From: Theocolax elegans
Taxonomy: Eukaryota; Arthropoda; Insecta; Hymenoptera; Cerocephalidae
Length of the DNA stretch: 64,000 nt
Assembly: GCA_026168455.1 (NCBI GenBank)
Contig: CM047431.1
Coordinates: 45,077,466 to 45,141,465, forward strand
Reading direction: 5' to 3'
A program made the translations under genes and the position numbers. Below the pieces are notes generated by a model. The model was not told the origin of the DNA. It saw only the letters and a list, made by a program, of their open reading frames with translations, and ran no database searches. Positions 1 through 11,454 of the stretch are shown piece after piece; the first letter of the stretch is position 1, and the number at the start of each line of letters is the position of its first letter.

Positions 1-2700
1 AAAATTTCCAAGACGCGATATCTCACGCACTCCGCGGAATTCGCTCGTTACAAAAATTATTACAAAATGGCCAGACAGACCACTCACCACAGCACCGCCA
101 AGAAATATTCTGTCGTGGACCTCTCGCGTATACTCGATAATTTCCCAAAAGAAAAATAAAAGATCGCTCCTTCAATATTCGCTGTATTCTCCTTCTTCTC
201 AACAATAGGTCTCTATATGCCTTTTTATTCCTATGATGATCTCTCCGAACCAAATTTCAATATACCGGTCTATGAGAAAGAAAAAAAAAACTACTGTTGT
301 TCTACTATTATGGTCGAACACCGAATGACCGCCTTTTTCTCCTTCGTCCTCGATTATCTCTCGAAAAATCCGATTCGGGGCGCTGAAGTCCTTCTTCCTT
401 ATTTATTTAACCAATCGGTTTATTCCTTTTTCTCAATTAGCTAACCGATCTTCGTTCCGCAGCGCCACCTATTTCGCTCCTCGTCGATGAATATCGGAGA
501 GTCCGATGGAATAGAATTGCAAATTCCTATTCCGCATGGTCAAGCGCCTCCACCTTTGCAGTGTACTATCTCCTTTCTCTCTCTTACTTACGCACTGCAC
601 GTATATGCGAGTCATTCCGTAGTTCGTTCGTTCCCCCCGCCGGCGCGCCTCTCATCCAACTCGCCTGCTTACGCGCATGGGCAGAGCGCCCCCACCGCGT
701 TGATCAAAACTTGCATGAAGACATCATGTCTGCCGTATTCGCGCGGGGGGGAGCGTATTGTTTACGTATAATTATACGTGAAGTGCGTAATAATACTAGC
801 CGAAACACTATCGGAGAGCCCGATCGGAGAATACAGAGGACCTCGAGACTCCTGACCGACGTTGGACCTCCCCGGCATCACCGACGACGCCTTCGAGTGT
901 TCGCGTGACGACAAGTTGGACGGCATCAATTTCCTTCTCCATAAGGTAAGTAATATTTAAACCATAACATAGACCTCTACCTTTGCTAATAACCTTCTGT
1001 TAAACAAAAGGGATTAAATTTCTTAGTCCTGGTAGCGAGGATAACCCGGACCAAGCTAGTCAGTAGTTTGTTTACACACGACCTAACCTCTCCTGTCATA
1101 CTTACAGTATACACACACCTTTCCTCTTTTCTATCCTTTATTTTCCTACCTTTACCTTTATACAACCTAATCCTTAAATTAACCATCATTTTATCTACCA
1201 TAAACTTTAATACTAATAACATTTTCTTTCCTTTTCAGGTACTGAGCGAATCACCATGGTGAGAAGATAACAAGGATGGAGCTCGCCCCAGGTTGACAGG
1301 GGACTTATACACCGTACCTCACCACAGCGAGTCCTGCAGAGCCTTAGGGAGTCAGCAACGCACAAACAAGACAGAAGGTCTTGTTTGTGCCCAGGTAAGC
1401 GGTTCCAGTTTTAGTATAAGGGTATATAAAATCATTTGTTATTCACTCTCAATATATATATTAATCTTTTATATTTCTTTTTTCAGGTTCGAACAAGGAA
1501 AACTTTCCCCCTTAATACAAGCATTGAGCTTTTAATTTTTCTATTCTCCCCCTGTGAGGTTTCTACCTCACACATGCTGAAACCAAATATTTACAATGCA
1601 ATAAATAAATGCGAAAAGCATATTCTTAAAGTTATACTACCTATTATAAAACCTATGCGTACAGTAATTACAGAGTGTGACAATGTGCTTTGCACATGTC
1701 AAGAACGAGCTATAGAACCCCTGACGAACACTTACCTACCCGTACAAGCTATACGAGTCCCTAGCTACACCTACCTACCTACCTCTCCCTAGCTATCTAC
1801 CCGCACATCAGCTAAATCCTGCCTACCCTCACTACCTCTCCTAATTTAAAATTTCCATCTTTATTTTCAGTTGCAGACCTATTATATACAATTATTTAAG
1901 AAAACAACACGATTTTTTAAAGGATAGTTGCTAAAAATTTGTAATATAAGTATATAATAAATATAGTATTTATTTGAATTTTCAAAATACTTGAAGCTAC
2001 AATCAACGGTTCTTATTTGTTATTAGCCATTCATATTCACTGTTTCTGTTTCATAAATACGTAGGTATTATTAATCAGTGTTTGACATAAAAAATATACG
2101 CCTATCTGCAATTTTATTTTAATAAGTTTTTAATTTATAATTTATATCAATTAAATTCAGCATGGAATTAGACTATCTAAAGAGACTATCTAAAGTTTAT
2201 AATACGAAGACAAGCAATTGCAGACAGATATCTAAACCGTAAAATCATGTTTGGTATCGGGTATATCCTTGGAACAGATACTACCAGCAGGAGCAGTAGA
2301 TTTTTAAACATAGCCATAAAAACCATATCAATTGACGTGGGTGGTAGATGTGATAAAAGGTATTGTTTTTATGTGTTTGCACGAGGTTGCGGTTACATCA
2401 AAATATGAAGTTATAACGAACAATCTAATTATATTGAAGAAATTAATTACTTTATTAAACCTAAAATGAAATATCGATTTGAGTTTGATTTATCTATAAA
2501 TGAATCAGCGAATTCAGCAACTATTGTTGGATTAATTGACAAGGACATCGTCTTTAATAATAATGTAAAAGTGAATGAAAACTGTAAAACATTAAAAGAT
2601 GTGTAGAGAATTTTGTAGCCTCCTAGTGTATAATTAATTAATATTAATATTATATTTGGATACATTTAGCGACAAAAAAAAAATAGGTATATAGGAGAAC
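1..2700. other. No recognised protein gene; possible exons of a non-coding transcript
   Basis: No open frame here shows a recognisable domain. On the plus strand there are ordered splice-like signals: a donor after 946 (AAG|GTAAGTAA), a pyrimidine-rich acceptor ending at 1239 (TTTTCAG), a donor at about 1394 (CCCAG|GTAAGCGG) and an acceptor at about 1485 (TTTTTTCAG). The exon-like pieces between them (about 780-946, 1240-1394, 1486 onward) contain stops in all frames. This could be a spliced long non-coding RNA or the 5' untranslated exons of a gene, but chance sites are also possible. From 1,860 to 2,700 the sequence is AT-rich and I see nothing reliable in it. Confidence 0.25.
764..779. repeat. 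Perfect 16-bp palindrome
   Basis: The sequence ACGTATAATTATACGT is a perfect palindrome. It lies just upstream of the exon-like block at 780-946. It could be a binding site for a dimeric factor or chance; nothing else supports a role. Confidence 0.4.
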
Positions 2701-2717
2701 AGAATAAAAATATTTTT

Positions 2718-2798
2718 ATTCTGTTTAATCGTCTGCTTATTTATTTCACACTACACGGCGCGTATCGGCAAGCGAAGTGGTGACCCCGACGTGATTTT
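2718..2798 (+). repeat. Truncated 5' LTR end plus primer-binding site
   Basis: The ~50 bp at 2718-2770 match the last part of the right LTR with a few substitutions. Position 2779 onward (TGGTGACCCCGACG) is in the place and has the TGG start expected of a tRNA primer-binding site. The rest of the 5' LTR, which should hold the promoter, is missing. Confidence 0.7.
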
Positions 2799-3035
2799 GA
2801 AGTGACATTCTAGTAAACTTTGTGAAACAAATAGGTTGTTTCGCCGCGTAGTGCATACGATATATAGTGACTTTTTCTTTCCTGCAATTATAAAAACAGT
2901 AAACTTCCAAGCAACATGCTCCAAAACGATACAAGGGAGGTGCTATCGTCAGTGTCCGCCGCGACACCTTCAATCGAGCGCGTGGCGGTGCGATACCCGC
3001 AGTTTATGCTAACGGAACCCGCGCTATGATTCAAC

Positions 3036-3770
3036 ATGGCCGAACATAGTTTCGCTTCAAGTGGTGTGACTACCGAGAAAACGAAGTTTGGATACGTGCT
3101 AGGTGTCCTCGAACCGCGTTACGCACTCGAGGTCAAGGATATTATCCACCGGTCGATTGCCCGCATACGAAGCTCCGGGAAGAGCTTATTCGAAGGGTAA
3201 GTGCGTCACAAGACAAGAAGGCCAAGCGATTCCTCGAGAACGAGGAAATCGGCAACAGAAAGCCCTCGTAGTTTCTCCGCCACCTCAAGGACCTAGGTGG
3301 CTCGGCGATTTCAGACCCAGTGATACGCACCCTTTAGCTTGGCCGTCTACCAACTTCAGTACAAGCCATTTTAGCGACACAACAGGGCGTCGCGTTAGAC
3401 AAATTAGCAGAACTAGCTGACGCCGTTATGGCTACAATGGGAAGCGGTCCGACGCCTCACGTCGCGGAAGTAATGCCGACGCAGCTCGAGGCAATATTTA
3501 ACGTAAAAATGACGCAATTCGCATTAAATCTACGGGAGGAGCTGATTGCCACTTTCAAACGTGAGGTGAGTGAACTAAAAGCGGAAGTAAACCGAGAGCC
3601 CGCGATCCAATCGCGCCCTCGCTCGCGATTGCGAGACCGATCGCGGTCGCGACCCGCGAGTCCACGCCACGGGGGCACCAAATGCTGGTACCATTGGCGA
3701 TTCGGGGCAGCCGCCCGTTGCTGCCGTCAACCGTGCACGTTTCAGGGAAACGCGACCGGCACTTCGCTAA
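3036..3770 (+). pseudogene. gag pseudogene of the gypsy element
   Basis: The frame opens at ATG 3036 and switches frame and hits stops several times. It contains the 'LEPRYALEV-DII' capsid start, the 'LENEEIGNRKPS' and 'LRHLKDL' blocks and 'LGRLPTSVQAILA' typical of insect gypsy gag. A basic arginine-rich stretch (about 3600-3660) and a nucleocapsid-like cluster (CWYH...CC...C, about 3681-3740) follow. These families normally have one ~400-residue gag; here no intact frame longer than 136 codons survives. Capsid and RNA-packaging role is inferred from family. Confidence 0.75.
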
Positions 3771-3799
3771 TGGCGGTGAGTAAGCCGAGTTTCACAACG

Positions 3800-4457
3800 C
3801 GCCGCCTGTTCGTTACCGACAAGGAAACGAGGTTCTAATTTTTAATAGACACCGGCGCCGACCTTTGCGTGTATCCGCGAATGGCAGTTCGCGGCCCTAT
3901 TGAAAAGGTCTACTTATGAATTAGCAGCAGCAAATGGTACGGTAATCGCGACTTACGGAACAAAGACTCTCGCGCTAAATCTCGGGTTCCGACGGACACT
4001 TCCGTGGAAATTCACGATCGCGGATGTAAGCAAACCGATCATCGGCGCTGATTTTTTATCTCACTACGGATTGTTAGTGGATATTCGAAACGGCCGACTT
4101 ATTGATCAATTATCAAACATCGTAACACGCGGTCAGTTATGCGAGTGTAATATGCCGAGTATCAAAGTTATCACCGCTTACTCGCCAATTACCCGGAAAT
4201 CACGGGCCCGGACGGCCAGTGCACCTGTCATCAAGCGCAAGACGCAACACTACATCGAAACGACGCCCGGACCACCAGCGGCAGCAAAACCACGCCGCCT
4301 TGCTCCTGAACGCTACATGGCGGCCAAAAGAGCGTTCGAGGCAATGTTGCAACTCGGTACCGCGAGACCCTCGTCGAGCAGCTGGGCGGCGCCTCTACAC
4401 ATGGTGCCCCCAAACAATACGATGATTGGCGACCTTGCGGAGATTATCGTGCGCTAA
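3800..4457 (+). pseudogene. pol pseudogene: retroviral-type aspartic protease and start of RT
   Basis: The catalytic motif (IDTGAD) lies at about 3845-3862, immediately after an in-frame stop (TAA at 3837). A frame change then leads into the 185-codon open frame starting at 3900. This frame carries the protease flap region and the C-terminal 'ADFLSHYGLLVD' block (the usual I-G-x-D-F-L motif), then the connector to reverse transcriptase ('[21 protein letters not shown]'-like, '[10 protein letters not shown]'). The family role is to process Gag-Pol; this copy cannot do so. Confidence 0.75.
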
Positions 4458-5035
4458 ACGCATGCACCATCCCGGACAGGTATCCTGTTAAACATATTCA
4501 ATATTTCACGCAAACTCTCTACGGCAAATCAATTTTTTCAAAAATTGACCTGGTGCGCGCATATAATCAGATACCGGTGGCCGAGGAAGACATCCAAAAA
4601 ACGGCCATCACCACACCTATCGGTTTAATTGAGTTTCCGTTTATGAATTTCGGTCTCAGAAATGCCGCTCAAACATTCCAGCGATTTTGCGACGAGATGC
4701 TGCGAGGACTCGACTTCTGCTACGGATATATAGACGGTATCCTAGTAGCATTAACGAAAGAGGAGGAGCACTTCGAGCACCTATGACAGCTCTTTTAACG
4801 CCTACAAGAATACAGTGTCGTATTAAACCCGGGAAAGTGCCTCTTTGGTCACGAAGTTCCTTTTCTCGGCTACCTGATCACGCCGAAGGGCGTGCAACCG
4901 CTCCCTAATAAAATTACAGCAATTAGGGAGTACAGAAGATCTACAACCGCAAAGGAATTAAGGCAGTTTTTGGGTATGGTAAATTTCTATTGAAATTGCT
5001 TACCTAAAACAGCTGAACGACAAGCCCCACTCAAC
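4458..5035 (+). pseudogene. pol pseudogene: reverse transcriptase with altered catalytic motif
   Basis: Palm and fingers motifs are visible: 'PDRYPVKHI', '[15 protein letters not shown]', '[20 protein letters not shown]' and '[13 protein letters not shown]'. The YxDD catalytic motif has become Y-I-D-G at about 4729-4740, so the second catalytic aspartate is lost. A stop follows at about 4784. Further down, 'GHEVPFLGY' and 'KELRQFLGMVNFY' continue in shifted frames. The element could not copy itself. Confidence 0.85.
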
Positions 5036-5041
5036 GATTTA

Positions 5042-5395
5042 TTGCACGGGCAGCTCAAAGGCAAGGCACCGCTTACCTGGAACCCAGAAGCCACCGAAGC
5101 AATCAACCAAGTACGAGAGAATTTATCACACGCGACTTTACTCGCGCACCCACAATTTGGAGCATTTCTCGCGCTCGTCTGCGATGCATTCGACATAGCT
5201 GTAGGTGCCGTGCTACAGCAACGGGTAAACAATATCTGGGAATCACTGGGTTTTTTCTCGAAGAAGTTAAGCCCGACAGAAAACCGATACAGTGCGTTCG
5301 ACTGCGAGTTACTCACGATCTACCTCGCGATTAAGCACTTCAAACACATGGTAGAAGCCCGCGATTTCACCATTTTTACGGACCACAGCCACTAA
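5042..5395 (+). pseudogene. pol pseudogene: RNase H domain (Ty3/gypsy type)
   Basis: This 117-codon open frame has the gypsy RT-RNase H layout: 'PLTWNPEATEAINQVRENL', 'LVCDAFDIAVGAVLQQ', 'LGFFSKKLSPTENRYSAFDCELLTIYLAIKHFKHMVE' in order, and it ends at the 'FTIFTDHSH' block where a stop replaces the usual 'KPL'. The usual aspartates of the first, second and fourth motifs are present or nearly so. Frame loss on both sides makes it non-functional. Confidence 0.8.
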
Positions 5396-6044
5396 TTTTT
5401 GCTTTCAAAAGTTAGAAAAAGTTTTACCGAGACAAGCCCGACATCTGGATTCTATTGGTCAACATCGTCGCCGATGCACTTTCACGCATTGAAGTCATCA
5501 CTACATCTATAGACTTCAGTGCTTTAGCAGCATCCCAACAAGAGGACGAGGAGCTCTCGGTGGAGTATACGGCGAAACACTTCGGCTACCCGGCGAATTC
5601 TTATCAGCACAGCCGAACGCAACGGACGACGCGGCTGAGTACATCAAGGACTTACGCCACAAAATGCAGACACTGCGACCAGTAAAAGCAAGCCGACACG
5701 GCGAGCATAAAGTTTTTATTTTTAAAGACCTCAACACAAGGAGCCACGCTTTAGTACGACACGATGCAGTTAAAAATACACTGGATATGCCATATAGAAT
5801 GGTCCGATAAAACGGAAATCACATCACCGAATGTATAGATCGACTTATACCTGCATTCACACTAGCAGAGGACAACCTAACTACAGAGGAGCAACAGCAG
5901 ACAACGCAATCAAACAACAGCCCCACTCCTTCATCACGTCTTCAAACCACACAGCGGCAAGACGATCCTCGCAGGTCAGGACGACGCGTTCGATTTACCG
6001 AGCGCTACCAAGGTGGATTCAACTGATATCGTGACTTCATCACT
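5396..6044 (+). pseudogene. pol pseudogene tail with most of the integrase deleted
   Basis: The 'VADALSR' block that ends gypsy RNase H is visible at about 5467-5487. Instead of the ~450 codons of integrase, only short remnants follow: a piece resembling the spacer before the zinc-finger (5540-5720), then a basic C-terminal tail with 'RRVRF' at about 5970-6010. The HHCC zinc finger and the D,D-35-E core are absent. The gap is best explained by internal deletion. Confidence 0.65.
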
Positions 6045-6054
6045 GGCAAGGGGG

Positions 6055-6664
6055 TACTATAGCGGCTCCCTACATACGCTCTCGGTACTTAAACATTTAG
6101 TATTACTAATTAAAAGCACACGAATAATATTATATGTATTTATAAATCATACACATGCATATACATCCTCAAACACGCCTCCTTTACGAAGTCCCTTCGC
6201 AGGTCATTCTTTTCCTAATCCTAAACCTTTTCACCCGCGCGGACATCCGTCCCTCAATTGTTTTATATGTCGGCATCCTTACGGTTAAATTTTTATGCTC
6301 AGTTTTACAGTCATCCGTGCAATTAATTTCTTTTCACGTTTTGGGATTCACCCGGTTAATGTTTTCTTAATTACTACGTACATCTGGTTCGCATCGTTCA
6401 ACGGGTTCAAACTTGCAAACCTTTTTTCTACCTTAGAAAACTAACTGTACCGATTATTATCATCCCTTCCATTCCTTTCCGTAGGTGACCTGCCAAGCAG
6501 CTTTGCACCGGAGAAATTATTCACAGTCTAACACTCCACCCGAGCACACCTACTCGTTAGACACACACACTTGACACGCACAACGAAAAAGGAAATAAAA
6601 TTTATTTTTACGCTGTTTAAGCGTCTGCTTATTTATTTCACACTAGACGGCGCGTACCGGCAAC
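6055..6664 (+). repeat. 3' LTR of the gypsy element
   Basis: The LTR starts after the polypurine tract at 6045-6054 and ends with the ~50-bp stretch shared with the left end. Length is about 610 bp. An AATAAA signal lies at about 6594, consistent with the LTR polyadenylation site. Exact boundaries are uncertain because the 5' LTR is truncated and no target duplication is visible. Confidence 0.6.
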
Positions 6665-7202
6665 CAAAGAAATGTCGAAAGAATAAAATAAAAAAATTAT
6701 TGGATCTATTTCTGAATTAAACAGGTTTTTACAGATGCCATCTCATTTAAACTTAATCATTGAATATACTATTTCCCCTTAAATTTGTCCCTAGCATCCA
6801 TTGGGGACAAATCATATTATATTTCGCTTTTACAAACAAATTCGTTTCCCGTGACCTCTCCAATTACTTTCTTTGTATGTAAAGTATAAACATGTATATG
6901 GCGCATTTATAAGATAATATTAATTAAAAGCATTAAAATACAATGCGTTTACGAAAATTATCGAGTCAATCGTAGAAAAATGTATCTCTACCCTTGGACG
7001 GTGAATTTCACAAAATAATCATTATTATTATTACATCGAGTTAATCGTTTTACATTTTCCTAAATAAATAATTGATAACTTCTACATTTTTTATGATTAA
7101 AAAATTATAAAAGTTGCTGTTATATTTTAAAATCCTTTGAAATATCTTACTAATATAAAACTTTGTTGCGAGTATAAAAAGAAAATAAAAAGTTGTTCTT
7201 AC
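6665..7202. other. Gene-free AT-rich stretch
   Basis: Nothing recognisable. It is the position of intron 1 of the odorant-receptor pseudogene on the minus strand. No equivalent of the later exons was found here, so the retrotransposon probably sits in, or replaced, the rest of that gene. Confidence 0.5.
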
Positions 7203-7306
7203 CTGATACATAAACTTTGTACAACCATGAAATCGCAAATAAAATCCACTTCAAATGCTTTGCGGGCGAACATATTGATACCGTAGTCGATATGCATTGT
7301 ATTATA

Positions 7307-8722
7307 CAGTGTGTCCTAAAAGTAACGATACACCCAATAAATATTCCAGAGTAAAAGCTTTTTTAAAAAAGGTGAAGGTCATTTCTTGAGTAACTTTTTA
7401 CGACGAATCCAGTGGTGAACTTGGATTTGACCTTCAACTTGCCATTCAAGGTCATTTCAAGGTCAACTTTGCTTTTTTAAATGGGAACCCCTATTTTTGA
7501 CAATAGCAATCGAAAGAGCGAGAAATTTTACGTCTAAACATGTACTCAGGTCATAGGTCAAGGTGACCTTGAACCTTCTGCTGAAGGTTATTAAGTTTTA
7601 GGTATGGATCGGCTCCGATCTGTACTTGTTTGACTTAGGGGTATTAAAAAGGTCAAGGGAATTCTTGTAATAATGGTATCCAATGGTGACCTTGGATTTG
7701 ACCTAGCGTTAGACCTTGAAAGTCATTCGAAGGTTAACTTTTTTTTTAATGAAAACGGCTATTTTTCACAACAACAATCAAAAGAGCGGGAAATTTCACT
7801 CGAACCTGCTATGGATTAACTCCAATCTGTAAGTTTGAACCTTCAAGGTCATTGCGAGGTCATTTTTTTACATTTAGCGTTACCCAGGAACAACGACGTG
7901 GACGTAGTAAAATCTGTTTCCTTTGGGGTGGTTGATTTACATGAGTCCCCTCGTCTCCTCGAAGTGAATGGAGAGCTGTTTGAGCACTTAAAGTAAGATG
8001 AGATTATTACTGCTAATAATTAAGTGTGAGAGGCAAGGGGACTCACGTTAATCAAGCACCCCAAACGTGAGAGGCAAGGGGACTCACGCTAATCAAGCAC
8101 CCCAAACGTGAGAGGCAAGGGGACTCACACAAATCAAGAACCCCAAAGGGAAACAGAGAGAAAAAAATGACCTCACAATGACCTTGAAGGTTCAAACTTA
8201 CAGAATGGAGTTAATCCATAGCAGGTTCGAGTGAAATTTCCCGCTCTTTTGATTGTTGTTGTGAAAAATAGCCGTTTTCATTAAAAAAAAAGTTAACCTT
8301 CGAATGACTTTCAAGGTCTAACGCTAGGTCAAATCCAAGGTCACCATTGGATACCATTATTACAAGAATTCCCTTGACCTTTTTAATATCCCTAAGTCAA
8401 ACAAGTACAGATCGGAGCCGATCCATACCTAAAACTTAATAATCTTCAGCAGAAGGTTCAAGGTCACCTTGACCTAAGACCTGAGTACATGTTTAGACGT
8501 AAAATTTCTCGCTCTTTCGATTGCTATTGTCAAAAATAGGGGTTCCCATTTAAAAAAGCAAAGTTGACCTTGAAATGACCTTGAATGGCAAGTTAAAGGT
8601 CAAATCCAAGTTCACCACTGTATTCGTCGTAAAAAGTTACTCAAGAAATGACCTTCACCTTTTTTAAAAAAGCTTTTACCTGGAATATTTATTGGGTGTA
8701 TCGTTACTTTTAGGACACCCTG
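7307..8722. mobile_element. Foldback (long-TIR) DNA transposon with TA target duplication
   Basis: The two arms, about 7307-7885 and 8163-8722, are near-perfect reverse complements over roughly 560 bp. Termini are CAGTGTGTCCTAAAAGTAAC (left) and the complement of CAGGGTGTCCTAAAAGTAAC (right). TA occurs directly outside both ends (7305-7306, 8723-8724), which fits a Tc1/mariner-type non-autonomous element. There is no transposase. The middle carries a 41-bp tandem repeat and its inverted counterpart. AGGTCA-like half-sites recur along both arms. Confidence 0.92.
8026..8148. repeat. 41-bp tandem repeat, three copies, in the foldback loop
   Basis: Three copies beginning at 8026, 8067 and 8108 (GTGAGAGGCAAGGGGACTCA...). 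The first two are nearly identical and the third diverges after the core. A single inverted, diverged copy lies at about 7923-7960, so this repeat is part of the palindrome. Confidence 0.85.
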
Positions 8723-8878
8723 TATATGAAATTAATGATGTGACACCCAGTTATGAGAAGTTTCGATTCCAATGAAATCGAGTGTATGATCCTTGAAAGG
8801 GAAAAATCCGATCCATCGAAGGTATCGAATGTGACTGAAAGTCGAAGTATCATAATCCCAGGTTTTTACGTTTCTCAT

Positions 8879-10595
8879 GCTTTATCGATACTACCTTACT
8901 TGACGTCCGTACGTATTTCTCTGAAAGTCATTATTATAATAGCCAGAAATCTTGAGATGCAGGTATGTGACTTCCTAAGCAATAAATATATACTGAATTA
9001 ATATACAATAAATAATGTTGACGAAAAGTGAAATGCAGACGCACCGTTTTTGCACGTCTCGGTTAACTGAAAATAGAACCTCGTTGCTTTTACATTTTAA
9101 GAGGTGCTTAAGGTAAAAACATTACCCGATTTAAAAGTTTGTATTATCCAGAGTTTTACCACTTGTAATTTTTTGCATCTGATTTTCAATTGTTAGAGTT
9201 CTTTAAAATTATTCATCACAACCTAGCCTTATAGGCTCGAGGAGGTCTGCATGCGCAATCAACTGCGCTTGTGACGCATTTGACTCACATCTTTTTGGAA
9301 GTTTGTCGAAGCAGTCGATCACGACGTTCGTATTAAAGAAATAGCGTTGGCTAATATTTTAGTTGAAATTTATATTTCTATTGTTAACTATTTGGACAAA
9401 TGAAGCAAATTTGTAAGAATTATAATTTATCAATTGATAATCGCTTTTACAGCAGTCAATTCATTCATAAATCACTGATTCCATTATGACAATTCCATTT
9501 ATGATAGATTTCAAATTAAGGAAAGGACTGTTAAGACAGTAGAGGTGAAGTAAAATTAAAATACTACATTTAATGCATCTATCGTATAGGACAGTGAATA
9601 TTTATTTGTTGATATACTATTACAAAGAAAATATGTACAATGATACAATATTTTTACTTGATTATTTTTAGGTTTACTAGACCTACAACAAATATGTTAA
9701 ATATTGTGGTTATAATAATGTTTCATTCGGTTGACACCATATTTCCATTCAACATTTTGGCATCGTTGTACCGGCAACTACCTGCACACAACGTTATAGC
9801 AATGTTATTTTTGTCACATCTGAACGATGTTAAACGTTGCTGGGATCTATGTGCTCTTATATATTCTTATAAGATATTGTGTCGTAAACAACTCAAAACA
9901 ATAATAAGACATTAAGTGTGTTACATAGCACAACTTATTTCATAACGCACAAGATATGCTTTTGTGTTTGTGAATTTATGAAGAAATTATATAATTCAAA
10001 ACGTACACATTATACTTATAATCTATTGAGTAATTTTTACAAATCTTTATTCAATACACTACCTGTCACCCTATGGATTTAGTGTTTTCGTCATGCGAGA
10101 ACTATAGAAGATATTTGCATAGCAGATTACGTTCATTCAAATAACCAAATATAAAGATGGTCAAATATTTTCCTCACTTTTCTGACATTATGATTAATTT
10201 GGGTCCCAAAAGTCGAAAGATTGAGTAAGAAGTTTAAAATAATTTTACTATGTGTATAAAATACTTTTTTTTATAAAGATTTTATAAAGAGACATGCACT
10301 TGATCAATATGGAGAAATTTATTATTAAGTTTTATTATTCTCAAATGACAAACACCTAAATAAAAATAAAATATTCACAACATAAAGACAGATTTCAAGT
10401 TGAATAGCTTCCTAGCAATGTTTTAACGACTTTCAGTTAACGTTGAAAATTTGACAAAATAACAATGCCACACTGTTGTGTAATAGTAGGGTAATAAATA
10501 CACTGCATCTATTGTAGGCATGGGTTGATTTGTGCACCCTAGAATTATTTCTATGTATAGTAGCATATAATAAGAAAAATAAATAGCTTAATGTA
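8879..10595. other. Upstream flank of the OR pseudogene; otherwise gene-free
   Basis: Blocks at about 9015-9100 and 9175-9300 are clearly similar to 29075-29140 and 29290-29390, upstream of the intact OR gene. The shared core includes GCATGCGCAATC, then ACTGCGC and TGACGCATT. The duplication therefore included the 5' region. From 9300 to 10595 I see only AT-rich sequence. A 91-codon open frame at 9640-9915 shows no recognisable domain. Confidence 0.7.
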
Positions 10596-11149
10596 CCGTC
10601 ACATAACCAATTCTTGATCAGTTAAGGCGGATCAGTAGTTTTACACAATAATTTTATGTTAATAGCGACTAATAATCACATGTATTTTGACATTTATGAA
10701 AGTATAAGGTTTAATTTTAGTTTTAGTGATGTAAGAGAATAATAAAACAACTTATATTTTCAAAATAAGAAAAAATATTAAAAAAAAGTCGGAATTACCA
10801 ATTCCTGATCAATCACATGCGAGTATTACTAGTTCCTGATCAACCTATTAACCAATTCTTGATCATTTCAACTTTTAAATTATTTATAGGTAACAATTAA
10901 ATTTATATATCAATATATATCGTTTTAGTGTTTTATAAAGCATTTAGTAAATAAAATTAAATTATTATACATGTAATAATAATATATAATATCTAACAGG
11001 TAATCAATTTGTATTCATTTATTTTTATATCTATTTTCATTTTTCTATTTATTTGATCTTTATTTTTTTTCAGTACTTATTCAATGGTATGCAGCAAATA
11101 AAATATTTTAACAATAAAAATCTATTATTTATAATTTATTAATTTAAAC

Positions 11150-11330
11150 TCTTCTTTGATTTTGATGCACGGGATCTTTTTTCAACTACCTTTTCTTGTT
11201 TTATTTTTACTTTTTCTAATCTTAAATTCTTCTGTTCATTTTCCCTCTCTTCCGAGAGTTATCATTTTTTTTCATCCGTTTTTTCTTGTTTTATTCTAAT
11301 CTTATCTAATCTTAACTTTTAAATACCTAT
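11150..11330 (-). pseudogene. Lysine-rich C-terminal tail of a pogo-type transposase
   Basis: The reverse complement encodes a highly charged tail with repeated 'KIRIKQEK' and 'KVKIKQEK' blocks and ends 'SKSKKSLN' plus stop. One internal stop is present. The composition and the repeated 'IKQEK' pattern resemble the tail of the transposase pseudogene at 37-38.5 kb. Assignment is by resemblance only, as no catalytic residues are included. Confidence 0.45.
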
Positions 11331-11454
11331 AGAAAAACATTTATAAATTAATTAATACATATAAAATCTATTTAGTTTATGAAATTAGAAAAATGTGTAT
11401 ATTCTAATATTTCACTCACAAATTTTTTATTTAAACAGTTTAAAGCATATTAAT

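Larger units (their letters stand above)
2718..6664 (+). mobile_element. Degenerate Ty3/gypsy-type LTR retrotransposon
   Basis: The interior carries gag, aspartic protease, reverse transcriptase and RNase H sequence in the Ty3/gypsy order, all broken by stops and frameshifts, with most of the integrase deleted. The left end (2718-2770) and the right end (about 6610-6664) share a nearly identical ~50-bp stretch that includes GTCTGCTTATTTATTTCACA. That stretch is the 3' end of each LTR, so the left LTR is truncated to its last ~50 bp. A primer-binding-site-like TGGTGACCCCGACGTGATT follows at about 2779. A polypurine tract (GGCAAGGGGG, 6045-6054) precedes the right LTR. The copy is dead. Its base composition is clearly more GC-rich than the flanks. 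Confidence 0.9.
7203..8878 (-). pseudogene. Odorant-receptor pseudogene, exon 1, split by a foldback transposon
   Basis: On the minus strand, 8878-8723 and 7306-7203 translate into a protein closely similar to exon 1 of the OR gene at 27786-28048. Shared blocks are 'WDYD', 'H-R-LR-IGF-PF', 'NFIY', '[20 protein letters not shown]' and 'SLCIR'. The exon ends at the same position with a good donor (CAG|GTAAGA at 7203). Two lesions are visible. One extra base in the codons after 'DFI' (near 8758-8765) shifts the frame. A 1,416-bp foldback element is inserted at 7307-8722. Removing the element and one TA makes the spacing between flanking anchors identical (36 bases) to the intact paralogue. No further exons of this copy are visible, so it is dead. 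Confidence 0.9.

Noticed and set aside
9640..9915. 91-codon open frame downstream of the pseudogene flank
   Set aside because: No recognisable motif, no splice or homology support; chance frame cannot be excluded.
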